Below, piece by piece: positions 1-9,900 of a stretch of 64,000 bases of DNA (position 1 is the stretch's first letter; every line of letters begins with the position of its first letter). The stretch lies in NCBI RefSeq assembly GCF_030250645.1, contig NZ_JASSVS010000011.1, positions 1 through 64,000 on the forward strand, given 5' to 3'. A program made the translations under genes and the position numbers. The DNA comes from Marinobacter azerbaijanicus. Its GTDB lineage: Bacteria > Pseudomonadota > Gammaproteobacteria > Pseudomonadales > Oleiphilaceae. Below the pieces are notes generated by a model. That model ran no database searches, was not told where the DNA came from, and worked only from the letters and a program-made list of their open reading frames with translations.

Positions 1-75
1 TCCGGTGGGTGATGCGTTAAGAAAAAAGGTGTTCACGTTCAGCCAGAATGGGCGTTCACGTTCGCCGGAATATGC
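1..75. repeat. Probable right end of an IS21-type element (two tandem terminal repeats)
   Basis: Two related copies of about 22 bp lie at 31-52 and 54-75, both starting GTTCACGTTC and continuing into a CCAGAAT/CCGGAAT block, with a 23-bp period. Multiple short terminal repeats of this kind are known at the ends of IS21-family elements, and the outer sequence, read inward from 75, resembles such ends as I remember them. The reading frame of the neighbouring IS3 transposase becomes recognisable immediately after this block. That suggests an IS21-type element inserted into the IS3 copy, with the rest of it left of the window. No istA or istB gene is visible here, so the family call is an inference. 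Confidence 0.4.
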
Positions 76-920
76 AAGACGACGATATCCGAGCGCAAAG
101 CCTGTTCACTCGTCGGGTTATCCCGCGCAACGATGCGGTATCAGTCTCAGCGTTCTCCAGAAGAGCGCGAGCTGACAGAGCGCATCAAAGCTATTGCGTT
201 CGAACGCCGCCGGTTCGGGTATCGGCGTGTTCACCAGTTGCTGCGTCGTGAGGGTGCTGAAGTGAATCACAAGAAGGTTTATCGGCTTTACCGGGAGGCA
301 GGCTTGGCCGTCCGCAAACGCAAGCGCCGTAAAGGTGTGATGGTCGAACGGCAGCCCCTGGTGTTGCCTGATGCGCCAAACCATACGTGGTCCATGGACT
401 TCGTCATGGATTCATTGGCCAACGGACGCAGGATCAAATGCCTGACGATTGTGGATGACTTCACCAAGGAGTGCCTCGATATTCCCGTGGCCATGGGCAT
501 CTCGGGTGAACAGGTTGTCCGAACCCTGGATGGCATTGCGGCCTTCCGAGGCTATCCGAAAGCCGTGAGAACCGATCAGGGGCCGGAATTCACTGGCAGA
601 GCACTCGATCAATGGGCCTACCGCCATGGCGTTGAACTGAAGCTGATCCAGCCCGGAAAGCCGATGCAGAATGGTTACGTCGAGAGCTTTAACGGAAAAT
701 TCCGGGATGAGTGTCTGAATGAACACTGGTTTCGGGATCTCGCTCATGCTCGTGAGAAGATCAGCAATTGGCGCTTGGACTACAATGAGCAGCGTCCGCA
801 TTCATCCCTGGGGTATCAGACACCCTTGGAGTTTGCCTCCGCTCTCCGACTTGGAAAAACTGATTCAAAAGTAACGGACATTACTAGGGAGCAGTTGGAT
901 TAAAGACTGGGGGCAGGTCA
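76..920 (+). mobile_element. Truncated IS3-family element (IS407-like), right part
   Basis: This stretch carries most of an orfB transposase and the right terminus. The 20 bp at 901-920, read on the minus strand, begin TGACCTGCCCCC, the terminal inverted repeat type I associate with the IS407 subgroup of IS3 elements. The right edge is therefore placed at 920, and 921-924 would be the flank of a 4-bp target duplication. No orfA or left inverted repeat is visible; sequence left of about 75 is unrelated repeat DNA. The copy thus appears cut at its 5' side and unable to move by itself. Confidence 0.7.
133..903 (+). CDS. IS3-family transposase OrfB, 5'-truncated
   Basis: This is the catalytic half of an IS3-type transposase, a DDE recombinase that cuts and joins the ends of the element. 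The N-terminal HTH_21 region (about residues 10-60) precedes an integrase core with catalytic Asp89, Asp148 and Glu184. The last two are separated by 35 residues, the DD(35)E spacing of the family. The open frame continues upstream from the first ATG to about position 76 and still encodes family-like sequence (SERKACSLVGLSRAT). In intact elements OrfB is made as an OrfAB fusion by frameshifting, and no OrfA is present here. The product is probably not functional as a transposase. Confidence 0.8.
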   Translation: MRYQSQRSPEERELTERIKAIAFERRRFGYRRVHQLLRREGAEVNHKKVYRLYREAGLAVRKRKRRKGVMVERQPLVLPDAPNHTWSMDFVMDSLANGRRIKCLTIVDDFTKECLDIPVAMGISGEQVVRTLDGIAAFRGYPKAVRTDQGPEFTGRALDQWAYRHGVELKLIQPGKPMQNGYVESFNGKFRDECLNEHWFRDLAHAREKISNWRLDYNEQRPHSSLGYQTPLEFASALRLGKTDSKVTDITREQLD

Positions 921-929
921 TAGCCTGGC

Positions 930-2081
930 CTAAAAATCAAAGGTTGAACTCATCTCTTGGTCACTCACCTGCTTTTGCTTCCAGTCGATCAATGACCAAA
1001 GATCCTGAAGGAACGGCTCATTCTGCCGATTTAAGTACTCGTAAACCCTATGCCACCAAAAGCGCCACTCCATAGAACGCCAATCCGCCGGCGCCTCTGC
1101 CGAGAAACGACTCAACTGCGCACGAAAGTCAGCATAATCCATTGCCCTTAGATCTGATGCGACTCGCTCACAAAGGTAGGTGGTTATATGATGTTCAACC
1201 CGAGATACGACTTTATATACCTCGTCCCAAACTTCTATTTTTTCTTTTACAATTTGGGGCGCTGATTCAAATGAAACCACAGTTTCGGACAGAGGCTCTT
1301 CCCACTCTCCGTTAACCAAATCTTCCACCACCTTTGGCGTCACCTCGATTAAAAGGTACTGGTAGCAAAAGTCCTGCGAAGGAGGCAGCGGATAAAACGC
1401 CCTTCGCCTGTGGCCATCTTTTTCCCGGAGTAGATCTCTAGCACCCTTTGCCTTGGAATTGCAGATGTGACAAGTAGGAATAAAATTGCCCGGATGGGCA
1501 CCAAAGATTGGATAACGGTCTTTACACAGAAGATGATCATAGTCGGCGCGCCATTGATCTTCCGGACCTAAATGGGCCCTGTTCTGAGATAGCCGAGCTG
1601 TCCCACATAAAGGGCAGAGCTCACTATCATTATTTACATGTATAAACTGTTGGAAATGCTGCCCTATGGAACCGTTCGCTTGAGTTTTCGTCCCCTCCAG
1701 ATCCTTAGTGCGTGTGAATAGGTGAATCGTTAGGTCCTTCAAAGCCTCGGATAGCTCTGGTGAATTCAGTTGAGGCAATTCTTTGGCTGTATCGTCGAAA
1801 TAAGCGTCAATGTCCTGAGAGCTATGGATGATGTCATAGACTCTCTGGCGCTCTTGTGCCCTTTGTGGCAGGTTATTCCAAACTGCGCGGAACTTATTTT
1901 GCGTTGGGATATTACTCCAACATACGCTCGGAACGCGTGCGTTACCGATATCGTGTGAACTGAACAGATCTTGCGAAAAGCTCACACTGGTAATGCTCGC
2001 GCGCAGAAAATGTAGCAGTTCCGAATTAAGGAATTCAAAGACCACACAGCGGGGCGTATTTCTATGGAGGGGAAATAACAT
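930..2081 (-). CDS. HNH endonuclease of a Septu-like ATPase/nuclease pair
   Basis: This 383-residue protein has a central HNH nuclease core. A first zinc knuckle CPLC is at 156-159, the Asp-His catalytic pair at 182-183 (YDHLL), and a second knuckle CHIC at 204-207 is followed by an Asn at 208. The N-terminal 150 residues and the 160-residue C-terminal part match nothing I recognise. The start codon follows the stop of the upstream ATPase without a gap (TAA then ATG), implying translational coupling. HNH plus OLD-like ATPase is the composition of Septu (PtuB with PtuA), but PtuB is usually shorter and its HNH motif differs, so this is at best a divergent version. The stop lies about 10 bp from the IS end, so the original C-terminus may have been trimmed. 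The role in phage defence is inferred. Confidence 0.7.
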   Translation of the reverse strand: MLFPLHRNTPRCVVFEFLNSELLHFLRASITSVSFSQDLFSSHDIGNARVPSVCWSNIPTQNKFRAVWNNLPQRAQERQRVYDIIHSSQDIDAYFDDTAKELPQLNSPELSEALKDLTIHLFTRTKDLEGTKTQANGSIGQHFQQFIHVNNDSELCPLCGTARLSQNRAHLGPEDQWRADYDHLLCKDRYPIFGAHPGNFIPTCHICNSKAKGARDLLREKDGHRRRAFYPLPPSQDFCYQYLLIEVTPKVVEDLVNGEWEEPLSETVVSFESAPQIVKEKIEVWDEVYKVVSRVEHHITTYLCERVASDLRAMDYADFRAQLSRFSAEAPADWRSMEWRFWWHRVYEYLNRQNEPFLQDLWSLIDWKQKQVSDQEMSSTFDF

Positions 2082-3797
2082 TTAGTTCTGCAGCTTCCTT
2101 AGGAGGTAGGCCTTTTCCATCGACTCACCCAAATTTGCCTCTATCCAACGGAGCGCCTCTACAGCACCTTCTCCATCATCGAGATTCTTGGGCAATCGCT
2201 TCTTAACTTCCTCTATCACTGACTGCGAGACCAATGAGCGCAGACCATAAAAATCTTTGATCAGTAGATCAAAAGATGCCCCGTAGGTCTGGCTAGAAGC
2301 AGGCTCCATAGAAATTACATGGTTTTCTTTCCGCTCAAATAAAAACACGTTCTCTTGTTTTAAAGAGGAAACCATGAACGGAGAGTGGGTTGAAATGAAA
2401 AGCTGAGAAATCGTTTGGGAATCTCCGGTTTTGAAGACAGCCTTCGAGAGATGGTGATGGAAATACGTCCTCCATGAAGGATTCAAATGCGTTTCTGGTT
2501 CGTCAAAAAGCATCAGTGCCTGCGACGCGCTGAACACTTTGGTTGCAGCAAGCACCTGCATCATTTGGGCCTCACCATCTGACAAGTCATCAAAGCTTAC
2601 CTCTCTTCCAGCTTCGTCAGCGAGAAGCAGCGTGCTCACATGCAGCGGCAGCGGAGTCTTTAAGGGCTTCTTTACTGTTCCCAGAAAGTCATCCTTCTTC
2701 AGAATCTGGCGAGCCGGGTACGGCCAGTTTTTCACGCCGAGCTGCTGCAACTTGAACAGCCTTCCGAACAGCGTGTAAGGATTACCATAGTTCGATTCTC
2801 GCAAACCTTCTAAGACATCACGATCGCGAAGATCTAGCGTTATTTGTCCCGATAGATAGTCCAACTCGTAACTCTCATATTGAGCATCGGTGCTTCTTTG
2901 CCCGACAGGCGAGAAATTGTCTACTCCCGCTATGCGAGTTAACAACTGGACATCCTTAATTGAATCCTCATAGACCACGCCCGACCGAAAGTCGTAACTC
3001 AGAACAGCTTTAGAAGGGTACTTAAAAGCCAGTTCTTTGAATAACTCACCTACAGCTTCTGGCGGCAAGACCGAAAGACTGAGGAGCAACAAAGTAACGT
3101 TGTCATAGTCCAAATAGACGAAATGACTTGCGCGAGAATTAACCTCATTTACGTCGAGGAAACCTCCCTGCTCAAACGCTTCACCAGTCTGAGCCTTAAA
3201 GAGATGGGGGTATTTCTCGACGTAGCGTTGATTGATATCAGACTGGTCATACTCATCAATATCACCAGATAACTCTTTTTGTCGTCTTGCGCTAATCCTC
3301 CGCACTTCGAACTGCTGAACGGCATTTTTCATAAAACTGCGCTGAAGATTTTCATTCAACCCAGATGCATAGCCAACAATGTTGGGAATGGGAATCGTGG
3401 ACGCATCCCTAAGCTCTTCCCAGTCATTGTCTCGGAACCAAGAAGCACTGACATTTCCTAAACGCCCTACAGACACCGATAATTTCACTGTGTGAGCGTC
3501 ATCAGCGATTCCATTCGGGCGAACGCGCACAAACGGCTCATATCGGAAATCCCACTCATATTGAATTGTGACACCAAAGCCCAGTCCTTTTTTGGTTGTA
3601 AAATCCTCACGACACCAACGCTCAAGATAGGCCAAAGTCTCGCTGATCAACTCGAAAAATTGAGACTTGCCGGAGCCATTTAAACCTATCACAGCGAAGA
3701 CATTGCCCGTTGTCTGACTGAAATCAAAGGTCTGGTCCTTTAAGCCTTTATACTGACCATGCAGCGTGAGTGACAAAAGGCGCATAAATTTCTCCAA
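2082..3797 (-). CDS. OLD/RecF-type AAA ATPase associated with restriction genes (PtuA-like)
   Basis: This is a 571-residue cytoplasmic ATPase of the AAA_15/AAA_21 type. Walker A (GLNGSGKS) is at 38-45, an ABC-like signature (LSDGEAQ) is about 120 residues before the C-terminus, and a Walker B motif (LMLFDEPETHLNP) and a switch histidine (ISTHSPF) follow. Between the two halves lies an insert of about 300 residues with no recognisable domain. This architecture is shared by PtuA of Septu, Gabija GajA-like ATPases and OLD proteins; no TOPRIM nuclease residues are evident. The gene lies about 110 bp downstream of hsdS and abuts an HNH nuclease gene. An alternative start is the methionine at residue 5. 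A sensor or nuclease-activating role with the HNH partner is inferred from family and context. Confidence 0.75.
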   Translation of the reverse strand: MEKFMRLLSLTLHGQYKGLKDQTFDFSQTTGNVFAVIGLNGSGKSQFFELISETLAYLERWCREDFTTKKGLGFGVTIQYEWDFRYEPFVRVRPNGIADDAHTVKLSVSVGRLGNVSASWFRDNDWEELRDASTIPIPNIVGYASGLNENLQRSFMKNAVQQFEVRRISARRQKELSGDIDEYDQSDINQRYVEKYPHLFKAQTGEAFEQGGFLDVNEVNSRASHFVYLDYDNVTLLLLSLSVLPPEAVGELFKELAFKYPSKAVLSYDFRSGVVYEDSIKDVQLLTRIAGVDNFSPVGQRSTDAQYESYELDYLSGQITLDLRDRDVLEGLRESNYGNPYTLFGRLFKLQQLGVKNWPYPARQILKKDDFLGTVKKPLKTPLPLHVSTLLLADEAGREVSFDDLSDGEAQMMQVLAATKVFSASQALMLFDEPETHLNPSWRTYFHHHLSKAVFKTGDSQTISQLFISTHSPFMVSSLKQENVFLFERKENHVISMEPASSQTYGASFDLLIKDFYGLRSLVSQSVIEEVKKRLPKNLDDGEGAVEALRWIEANLGESMEKAYLLRKLQN

Positions 3798-3907
3798 CCC
3801 TATAAAAGTTCCAAAAAGTCTCTAATTGAACCCTCTCGCAGATGTTTCCTTCGTCGCGCTACCCAGCAGCAGGTTCTTTTTCAGAGACAAAACCAATGCG
3901 CTCTGCG
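3798..3907. other. Gap between hsdS and the ATPase gene
   Basis: The gap of 110 bp separates the type I restriction genes from the ATPase/HNH pair; I see no gene in it. It holds no strong hairpin with a T-run and no clear promoter. Read-through from hsdS is therefore possible, but separate transcription of the pair cannot be excluded. Confidence 0.4.
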
Positions 3908-5254
3908 TTAGCTTCTCCGTTTCATACTCGCGCTTCGAGCCCTTTCGGCTTTAATAGACTTAAGCAACGCCTCGGCGCTGTTCTCGCCGCTGATCAGGTC
4001 CGGGTTGTCCTTGCGCCACTGCTTGGTGAGTTCGCCTCGGAATGCTTTCGCTAGAATGGACTGGGTGAGGTTGTTGACACGCGTCAGGGCGCTGTTGACC
4101 TGTTGCTCGATGCGGTCGGCGTGGGCGAAGAGTTGGTCGACGCGGCGGACGATTTCGGTTTGCTCATTTCCAGATGGCAGAGAAATTATAAATTTCTTGA
4201 GGTTCACTGGAGAAAGATTTGGTTGCAAAGTTTCGGAGAGCTTATCGTAAACTTGAAGCTTAAAGTAATTCGACTGAAACAGCAGTTCAAAGAACTCTTT
4301 CTGTCTTTCGTTATGAAATACAAACTTTGCGACACGCTGATTCAGGAGACCAACTGCCTCCGAGATTGGATACCTACAGACTTTCAATGTGTCATTCGTT
4401 ATCGGCCGTGTGAGAGCCATCAGCAGGTCTCCGGGGAGGACCTCGAATCTTTTATAAGTCGTCAGATATTCTCTTGGTAGATACTGCTGGTTTTTCTTCT
4501 CGAACGATCCGTATTGAACGTTCGAAATCTTGATCGCCGGAGTGGCTCCGACATCGGTAAATTCATTACTTTTAAAAGCATTTCCCGAGATGACCTTGCA
4601 AGCTTCCGTGAGGGTTGTCATTTGCCAATCTTCGGGACAAAAGATGACTTCGCCTGATTTTTCTAGCCCTAAATCCAAACTCTTGTATTCACTTTTTCCA
4701 CGCCACTCTTCCGTCAACCGCCCACTCACCGCCGCAGCCAGCACGGACTGGCGGAAGCGTTTGAGGATTTGCGGGATCCGTTCGAGGCGGGCTTTGGTGT
4801 TTTCCACCTGGGCCAGCAGGGTGTCGAGTTTGTCGGCGATGACCTTCTGTTCGGCCAGGGGCGGCAATGCAATTTCTTGAGAGTAAGCATCCTCTCTATT
4901 CAAGCCGGGAATAGCTGTCGCTCGGTTCAGCTGATTTAAAGGCAAATACCGGAGCTGATAAAACCAATAGCGAATTGGCTGACCATAAAACTTATCTACG
5001 TAGTAAGTTGTATCGATTGGAAAAAAAGGGTTCTCTGAAATGTGCACTTCGCCGAAAGAGCCTTTTCTCCCGATGATAAGTCCTGGGGTTTTCACCAAGG
5101 GCGAGCTGTGCTTGCCTACTTCACCATTCGAGCCAAAAACAGGGAACAATTCCCCGTCCCTCACTTTAGCTGGCAATGACTTGCCGTAAGTTAACTCAAC
5201 AACTGAGCCAAGGGTCGTGATTCTCCAACTGCAGGGAGCCGAACTTACGCCCAT
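3908..5254 (-). CDS. hsdS: Type I restriction-modification specificity subunit HsdS
   Basis: HsdS determines the bipartite DNA target recognised by the HsdR2M2S complex. The 448 residues form two target-recognition domains (about 10-150 and 210-370). Each is followed by a conserved helical spacer; the first contains LPPLAEQKVIADKLDTLLAQ, and the second has the related GNEQTEIVRRVDQLFAHADR. The start codon overlaps the hsdM stop by one base (TAATG), the usual coupling in these operons. Length and two-domain structure are normal for the family, so the gene appears intact. The recognition sequence cannot be read from the protein. Confidence 0.93.
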   Translation of the reverse strand: MGVSSAPCSWRITTLGSVVELTYGKSLPAKVRDGELFPVFGSNGEVGKHSSPLVKTPGLIIGRKGSFGEVHISENPFFPIDTTYYVDKFYGQPIRYWFYQLRYLPLNQLNRATAIPGLNREDAYSQEIALPPLAEQKVIADKLDTLLAQVENTKARLERIPQILKRFRQSVLAAAVSGRLTEEWRGKSEYKSLDLGLEKSGEVIFCPEDWQMTTLTEACKVISGNAFKSNEFTDVGATPAIKISNVQYGSFEKKNQQYLPREYLTTYKRFEVLPGDLLMALTRPITNDTLKVCRYPISEAVGLLNQRVAKFVFHNERQKEFFELLFQSNYFKLQVYDKLSETLQPNLSPVNLKKFIISLPSGNEQTEIVRRVDQLFAHADRIEQQVNSALTRVNNLTQSILAKAFRGELTKQWRKDNPDLISGENSAEALLKSIKAERARSASMKRRS

Positions 5255-6882
5255 TACGGCCGCCTCCCAAACATTTCGTCCAACGAAACACGCTGTCCGT
5301 CAGCCTCTTCCTCGGCTCCCAATTCTCGAATCAACGCATCCATCTCTCCCAAAGCCTGCACAAGCTCCCGCATAGCTTCACCCGCCAACACGTTAGGCTC
5401 AGGTAGGTTAGCGGCATCCATGCTTTCACTGTCCTTCAGCCAGGAAATATCCAGCGAGTCTCCCTTGTGTTCGGCGATCCATTCCCGCGAGAAACAACGC
5501 CAACGGCTATGCACCATGCGCTCATCCACGCCCTGGTTTTCGTCGGTCGCTTTCGTTTCCTCCGGCAGTTCAATGTCTTCGGAATGGAAGCTCCACTCGC
5601 CCTCTTTGCGGGGGCTTTGGCCGTTAGGATCTTCGCCGTAGACGGTTTCAAACGGTTTCAGGTGTTGCTCCCCAAAAGGCGTGCGCTTCCCAAAGCTGGG
5701 CATGTTGGTGCGCAAGTCGTAGACCCAGACGTTTTCGGTGCAGTTTTCTTCCTGCTGTTTGTTACCCGGGCTGCCCTTGGTGAAGAACAGCACATTGGTC
5801 TTCACGCCATGGGCGTAGAAGATGCCGGTGGGCAGGCGCAGGATGGTGTGCAGGTTGCACTTGTGCATCAAGTCCCGGCGCACATCGGTGCCTACGCCAG
5901 CCTCGAACAGTACGTTGTCTGGCAACACCACGGCGGCGCGACCACCGGGCTTGAGGTTCCGATAGATATGCTGCAAGAACGCCAGCTGCTTGTTGCTGGT
6001 TTTGTAGGTTAGGTCGTCCCTAGTAATACTTGCGTCGCCGCCCTTGGAAGTACCAAAAGGCGGATTCGCCAGGATCACATCAGCCTTCGGCAAACTAGCA
6101 CCGGTCTGGCCCAGGGCGTTCCCCAGGTGAACCACACCTTCCTCATCCCCTTCCATGCCGTGTAGCAGGCAGTTCATCAGCGCCAGGCGGCGAGTGCCAG
6201 GCACCAACTCAATGCCGACAAAGGCCTTGTTGCGCTGAAAGCTTTGTTGCTGCGCATTTAAGTCAAACAGCTCATCCGTTTGCTGTTTGATGTATCGGTC
6301 AGCTTCGATCAAAAAGCCTGCCGTTCCCGCGGCTGGGTCCTGGATGACTTCCCCGGCCTGCGGTTTGAGGCAGCGCACCATGGTGCTAATCAATGCGCGA
6401 GGCGTGAAGTACTGGCCGGCCCCGGACTTGGTTTCGTTAGCGTTTTTCTCAAGAAGGCCCTCGTAAAGATCGCCCAAACCGTCCTGCTGGGCATTGAACC
6501 AGTCGATTTGATCAAGCGCCTTGATCATCTGTTCCAGATGACGGGGCTCGCGCAGACGGGTCTGAGCATCGGCATAGACGGCGCTGATCAGCGGGTCATC
6601 ATGAACAGTGTTACCGTCGCCGTCCTTGCCGGTGGAGAGGCTCAGCAGAATGCGCTTGTAGTCGTTCAGCAGGTTAATGCCGGATTTGGTGTTCAGATCT
6701 GTCCAGCGGCAGCCCTCTGGCAATGGGTGTTTTTTGAGCGTGCCGGCCTCGGTGTTCTCGTGGACCATCTTGATGAACAACAGCATGACCAATTCGGTCA
6801 CGTAATCCGAGTAGTTGATGCCGTCGTCCCGCAGGACGTCACAGAGGTTCCAGAGTTTTTGGACGATATCGTTATTAGTCAT
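5254..6882 (-). CDS. hsdM: Type I restriction-modification DNA methyltransferase HsdM
   Basis: HsdM is the N6-adenine methyltransferase subunit of the type I complex and also part of the restriction holoenzyme. The 542-residue protein has an N-terminal helical HsdM_N domain, the SAM-binding motif DPAAGTAGF at 182-190, and the catalytic NPPF motif at 273-276, characteristic of adenine-N6 enzymes. It lies 53 bp downstream of hsdR and overlaps hsdS by one base. All key motifs are present and the length is typical, so methylation activity is expected. Confidence 0.95.
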   Translation of the reverse strand: MTNNDIVQKLWNLCDVLRDDGINYSDYVTELVMLLFIKMVHENTEAGTLKKHPLPEGCRWTDLNTKSGINLLNDYKRILLSLSTGKDGDGNTVHDDPLISAVYADAQTRLREPRHLEQMIKALDQIDWFNAQQDGLGDLYEGLLEKNANETKSGAGQYFTPRALISTMVRCLKPQAGEVIQDPAAGTAGFLIEADRYIKQQTDELFDLNAQQQSFQRNKAFVGIELVPGTRRLALMNCLLHGMEGDEEGVVHLGNALGQTGASLPKADVILANPPFGTSKGGDASITRDDLTYKTSNKQLAFLQHIYRNLKPGGRAAVVLPDNVLFEAGVGTDVRRDLMHKCNLHTILRLPTGIFYAHGVKTNVLFFTKGSPGNKQQEENCTENVWVYDLRTNMPSFGKRTPFGEQHLKPFETVYGEDPNGQSPRKEGEWSFHSEDIELPEETKATDENQGVDERMVHSRWRCFSREWIAEHKGDSLDISWLKDSESMDAANLPEPNVLAGEAMRELVQALGEMDALIRELGAEEEADGQRVSLDEMFGRRP

Positions 6883-6935
6883 GCTTTTTCCTGTAGAGGC
6901 AAGGCTGAAAATTCGCTTATCTCAGTTATCTTTTT

Positions 6936-9900
6936 TTAGGCGCTTTCGCGCGGCCACATTGCGTCGCCCAGTTCTTCTAGCACCGTATCCAACTGATCGC
7001 CTAACACTTTGTCCAATTGCTTAGCACCGCCTTGAAATGCCGGCAGCTGGTTGACGGTTTCACGGTCGATAATCACTTCATGTGTTAGCTGTTTGGCCAG
7101 GCGATCCAGCCATTTTCGCTGAGCGGGAGTCCAGTTGTGTTGGGTATGAATTCGGTCCATAGCTTCTGCCACACGTTGCTCAAATGGCTTCAAGGGTTCC
7201 CCCAATGCGGCTCGACGGATGTGGCCGATAATGCTGGCGGCAATGTCTTTGTTGGTCTGATTGCGCACGGCACTTTGCAGCTTCGCCTCGGAATAGCCGT
7301 TGTTGTCCAGCAGCAACTTCACTTCCCGAAGCTGCTCGCGCGTTAGGTCGCGGGGTTTGTTAACCACCACAGACAGTGCCGCTGACTGGTTCATCTGTTC
7401 GCGGACGAATTGGTTGAAGCTATCCAAGTAGTCCTCAGGCTTATCATGAGGTCCGTAGCTTTGGGTGCGCTCCCGAATTTCGTCTTCGTGTTCGGAGATC
7501 AGGGGCATGTACTCGCTGCCTGCCAGTGACTTCACTTCGGCTAACTGATCCATCAGGCCACCATGCTCACGAATGAACTCAGATGCCTGGCGAGGACCCA
7601 GTTTATGAAGGTGCTGGTGCAAGGACTTGGGCTCCACGCCCCAGGTCTGATGCAGCTCATCGAGTTTCTGTTTGAGCTCTGGCTTTGTTTCGGCTTTGTT
7701 GTCCGCCTTGCGTAACACACGCATCAGCTTTTGGCTGAGCTGGCTGAGCACGGCGTCAGCCTGGGTTTCACCTTCTTGCTCACCGGGACTATTGAGGGCG
7801 GTTTCAAGCTGGCTCTCGTCTGTTAGTTCATCAACCAGTTGCTCCAGGGTGATGTTTGGGTCCCGCACCAAGGGCTTCATGGTATTCACATCCTGCAGAG
7901 CGGCGTAAATGTCCACAGGGTCATAGATGCGAAAAACGGTCTTGCCTATCTCGTCGCAACGGCGGGTCGCGCGGCCAATCATTTGCTCGTAAAGAATACG
8001 GGAGCGTACCCGGCGCATGAAGACCAGGTTGCAGATTGGAGGAACGTCGATGCCGGTAGTCAGTAGGTCTACGGTAATGGCAATGCCTGGGTAACGCTCA
8101 TTCTTGTAGCGCCGGATGAGCTGCCCCACTTTATCGCTTTGGCCGGTGATTTTGGCCACGGCCGCTTCGTTATACTCGCCGTTGTAGAGTTCCTTGAACG
8201 CATCATCTAATAACCGCTTCACCATGTCGGCGTGCAGATCCGTCGCACAGAAGATCATGGTCTTCTCATCGCCAAAGGGATCCAGCTCCTGCACCAGTTG
8301 TTCGCAGATCACGCGGTTGAAGTTTTCGTTGATGACCCGGCGGTTGAAGGTGTCCACCTCAAAGTTCAGTTCGTCTTCCAGCTCGGTGGTATCCACCTCG
8401 CCGGTTTTCGTGTTGATGACTTCGACGGGCTTACCCTTTTCAAACTGGATGCCGTTCTGGGTCAGGAGGGTTTCATAACGGATAGGCGGTTCGTGGTCAA
8501 TGAGCCAGTCGTCCGCAACCGCTTCCCGGTAGGAATAGGTATAAACGGGTTTGCCGAAAATTTCGCTGGTGTGCTTGGCAGGTGTCGCCGTCAGGCCAAT
8601 CTTCACGGCATCAAAATAGTCCAGGACGCGCCGATAGCTGGAGATGTACTGGCTGGTGTCGCGAGTAGCCAGTTCGCCCTCGGTCATCTCTTGGTCTAGG
8701 GTATAACCCCGGTGAGCTTCGTCGATAATGATGCAGTCGAACTGATCAATCGGCGGTGGCTCGTCGCTCATAAAGATGCGCTTCACCATGGCCTGAACAG
8801 TGGCGACCTGTACCCGGGTTTCGGCCTCTGCCGCCATGTCCCCGAGCTCGGCCACATTGTAGATTTTGCTCAGGGTATGGCTTTGCTCCAGCGGCGCTTC
8901 ATTGAACGCATCAATGGCTTGCTGGCCCAGAGCGGTTCGATCTACCAGGAATAGAATCCGCCGGAACCGTTCAGTCTTCAGGAACCGGTACATCAACCCG
9001 ATGATGGTACGAGTCTTACCGGTACCAGTGGCCATCGCTAACAAGGCCGAGCGGATACCCTTCGCCAACGCATTTTCCGTCGCTTGGATCGCGCTCTGCT
9101 GATAATCCCTGAGTTTGAGGTAACCGAAAGGTTCGTCTTTCAGCAGTTTTTCGGCGTTTTCCTTATCGCGCTCCAGAAGGTCCAGCAACCCACCGGGGGT
9201 ATGGAAGCTTGGTAAAGCTCGACGGGTGTTACTGCTGTCCCGAACGTCTCGAAACCAGGTACCTGATTGCTCAGCGAGCTGTGGGATATAGGGGCGGCCG
9301 TTGCAGGAGTAGACGAAAGGCACCATGTAATGCCCTTCCTCATCCGCAGGCCACGCAATGGTCCTGCCATTTAATTCCCATGCACCAACAATCGGCTGTT
9401 CTATCTTCAAGCCCTTGCTGTAACGCTCGGCCTGTCTGATTTTGCCTGCGACGTTGGTGTTTTCTTTCTTGGCTTCGACCACAGCGATGGGCGTTAGCCC
9501 GGCGAAAAGCAGGTAATCAGCACGGCCTTTCTCACCGTTGTGATTGGTGGGCCATTCGGCAATAGCGCGGTAGGTGCCCTTTTCTGGCCGTGCACCCTTC
9601 TGATAGGTGAGTTCCTGGCTGTCAGCCTCCCAGCCTGCCTCAACGAGTTGCTGGTCGATAAGAATGCGGGTGAGCTCTTCATTTAAAACTAAGGTGTCGC
9701 TAGCCGCCTTTGTTTGCTTGGCCACTTCTTGGCGATGTTCTTTCACCGAGTCTTCGCCCTGCTGGCTCAGCTGATCTTGCAGGGCTTTTATTTTCTTCTC
9801 GTAGTCTTTTTGCTGTTGTTCGAGGATTTGCTCATGAGCCTGCGCCTGCTCAGCCAGGGCGCGAGACTCCTTATCCATTTCAAGAGCCAGTGCCTCGTAT

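Noticed and set aside
3908..5254. Phase-variable hsdS with inverted partner
   Set aside because: No second, inverted hsdS fragment, recombinase or long simple-sequence tract is visible next to the gene.
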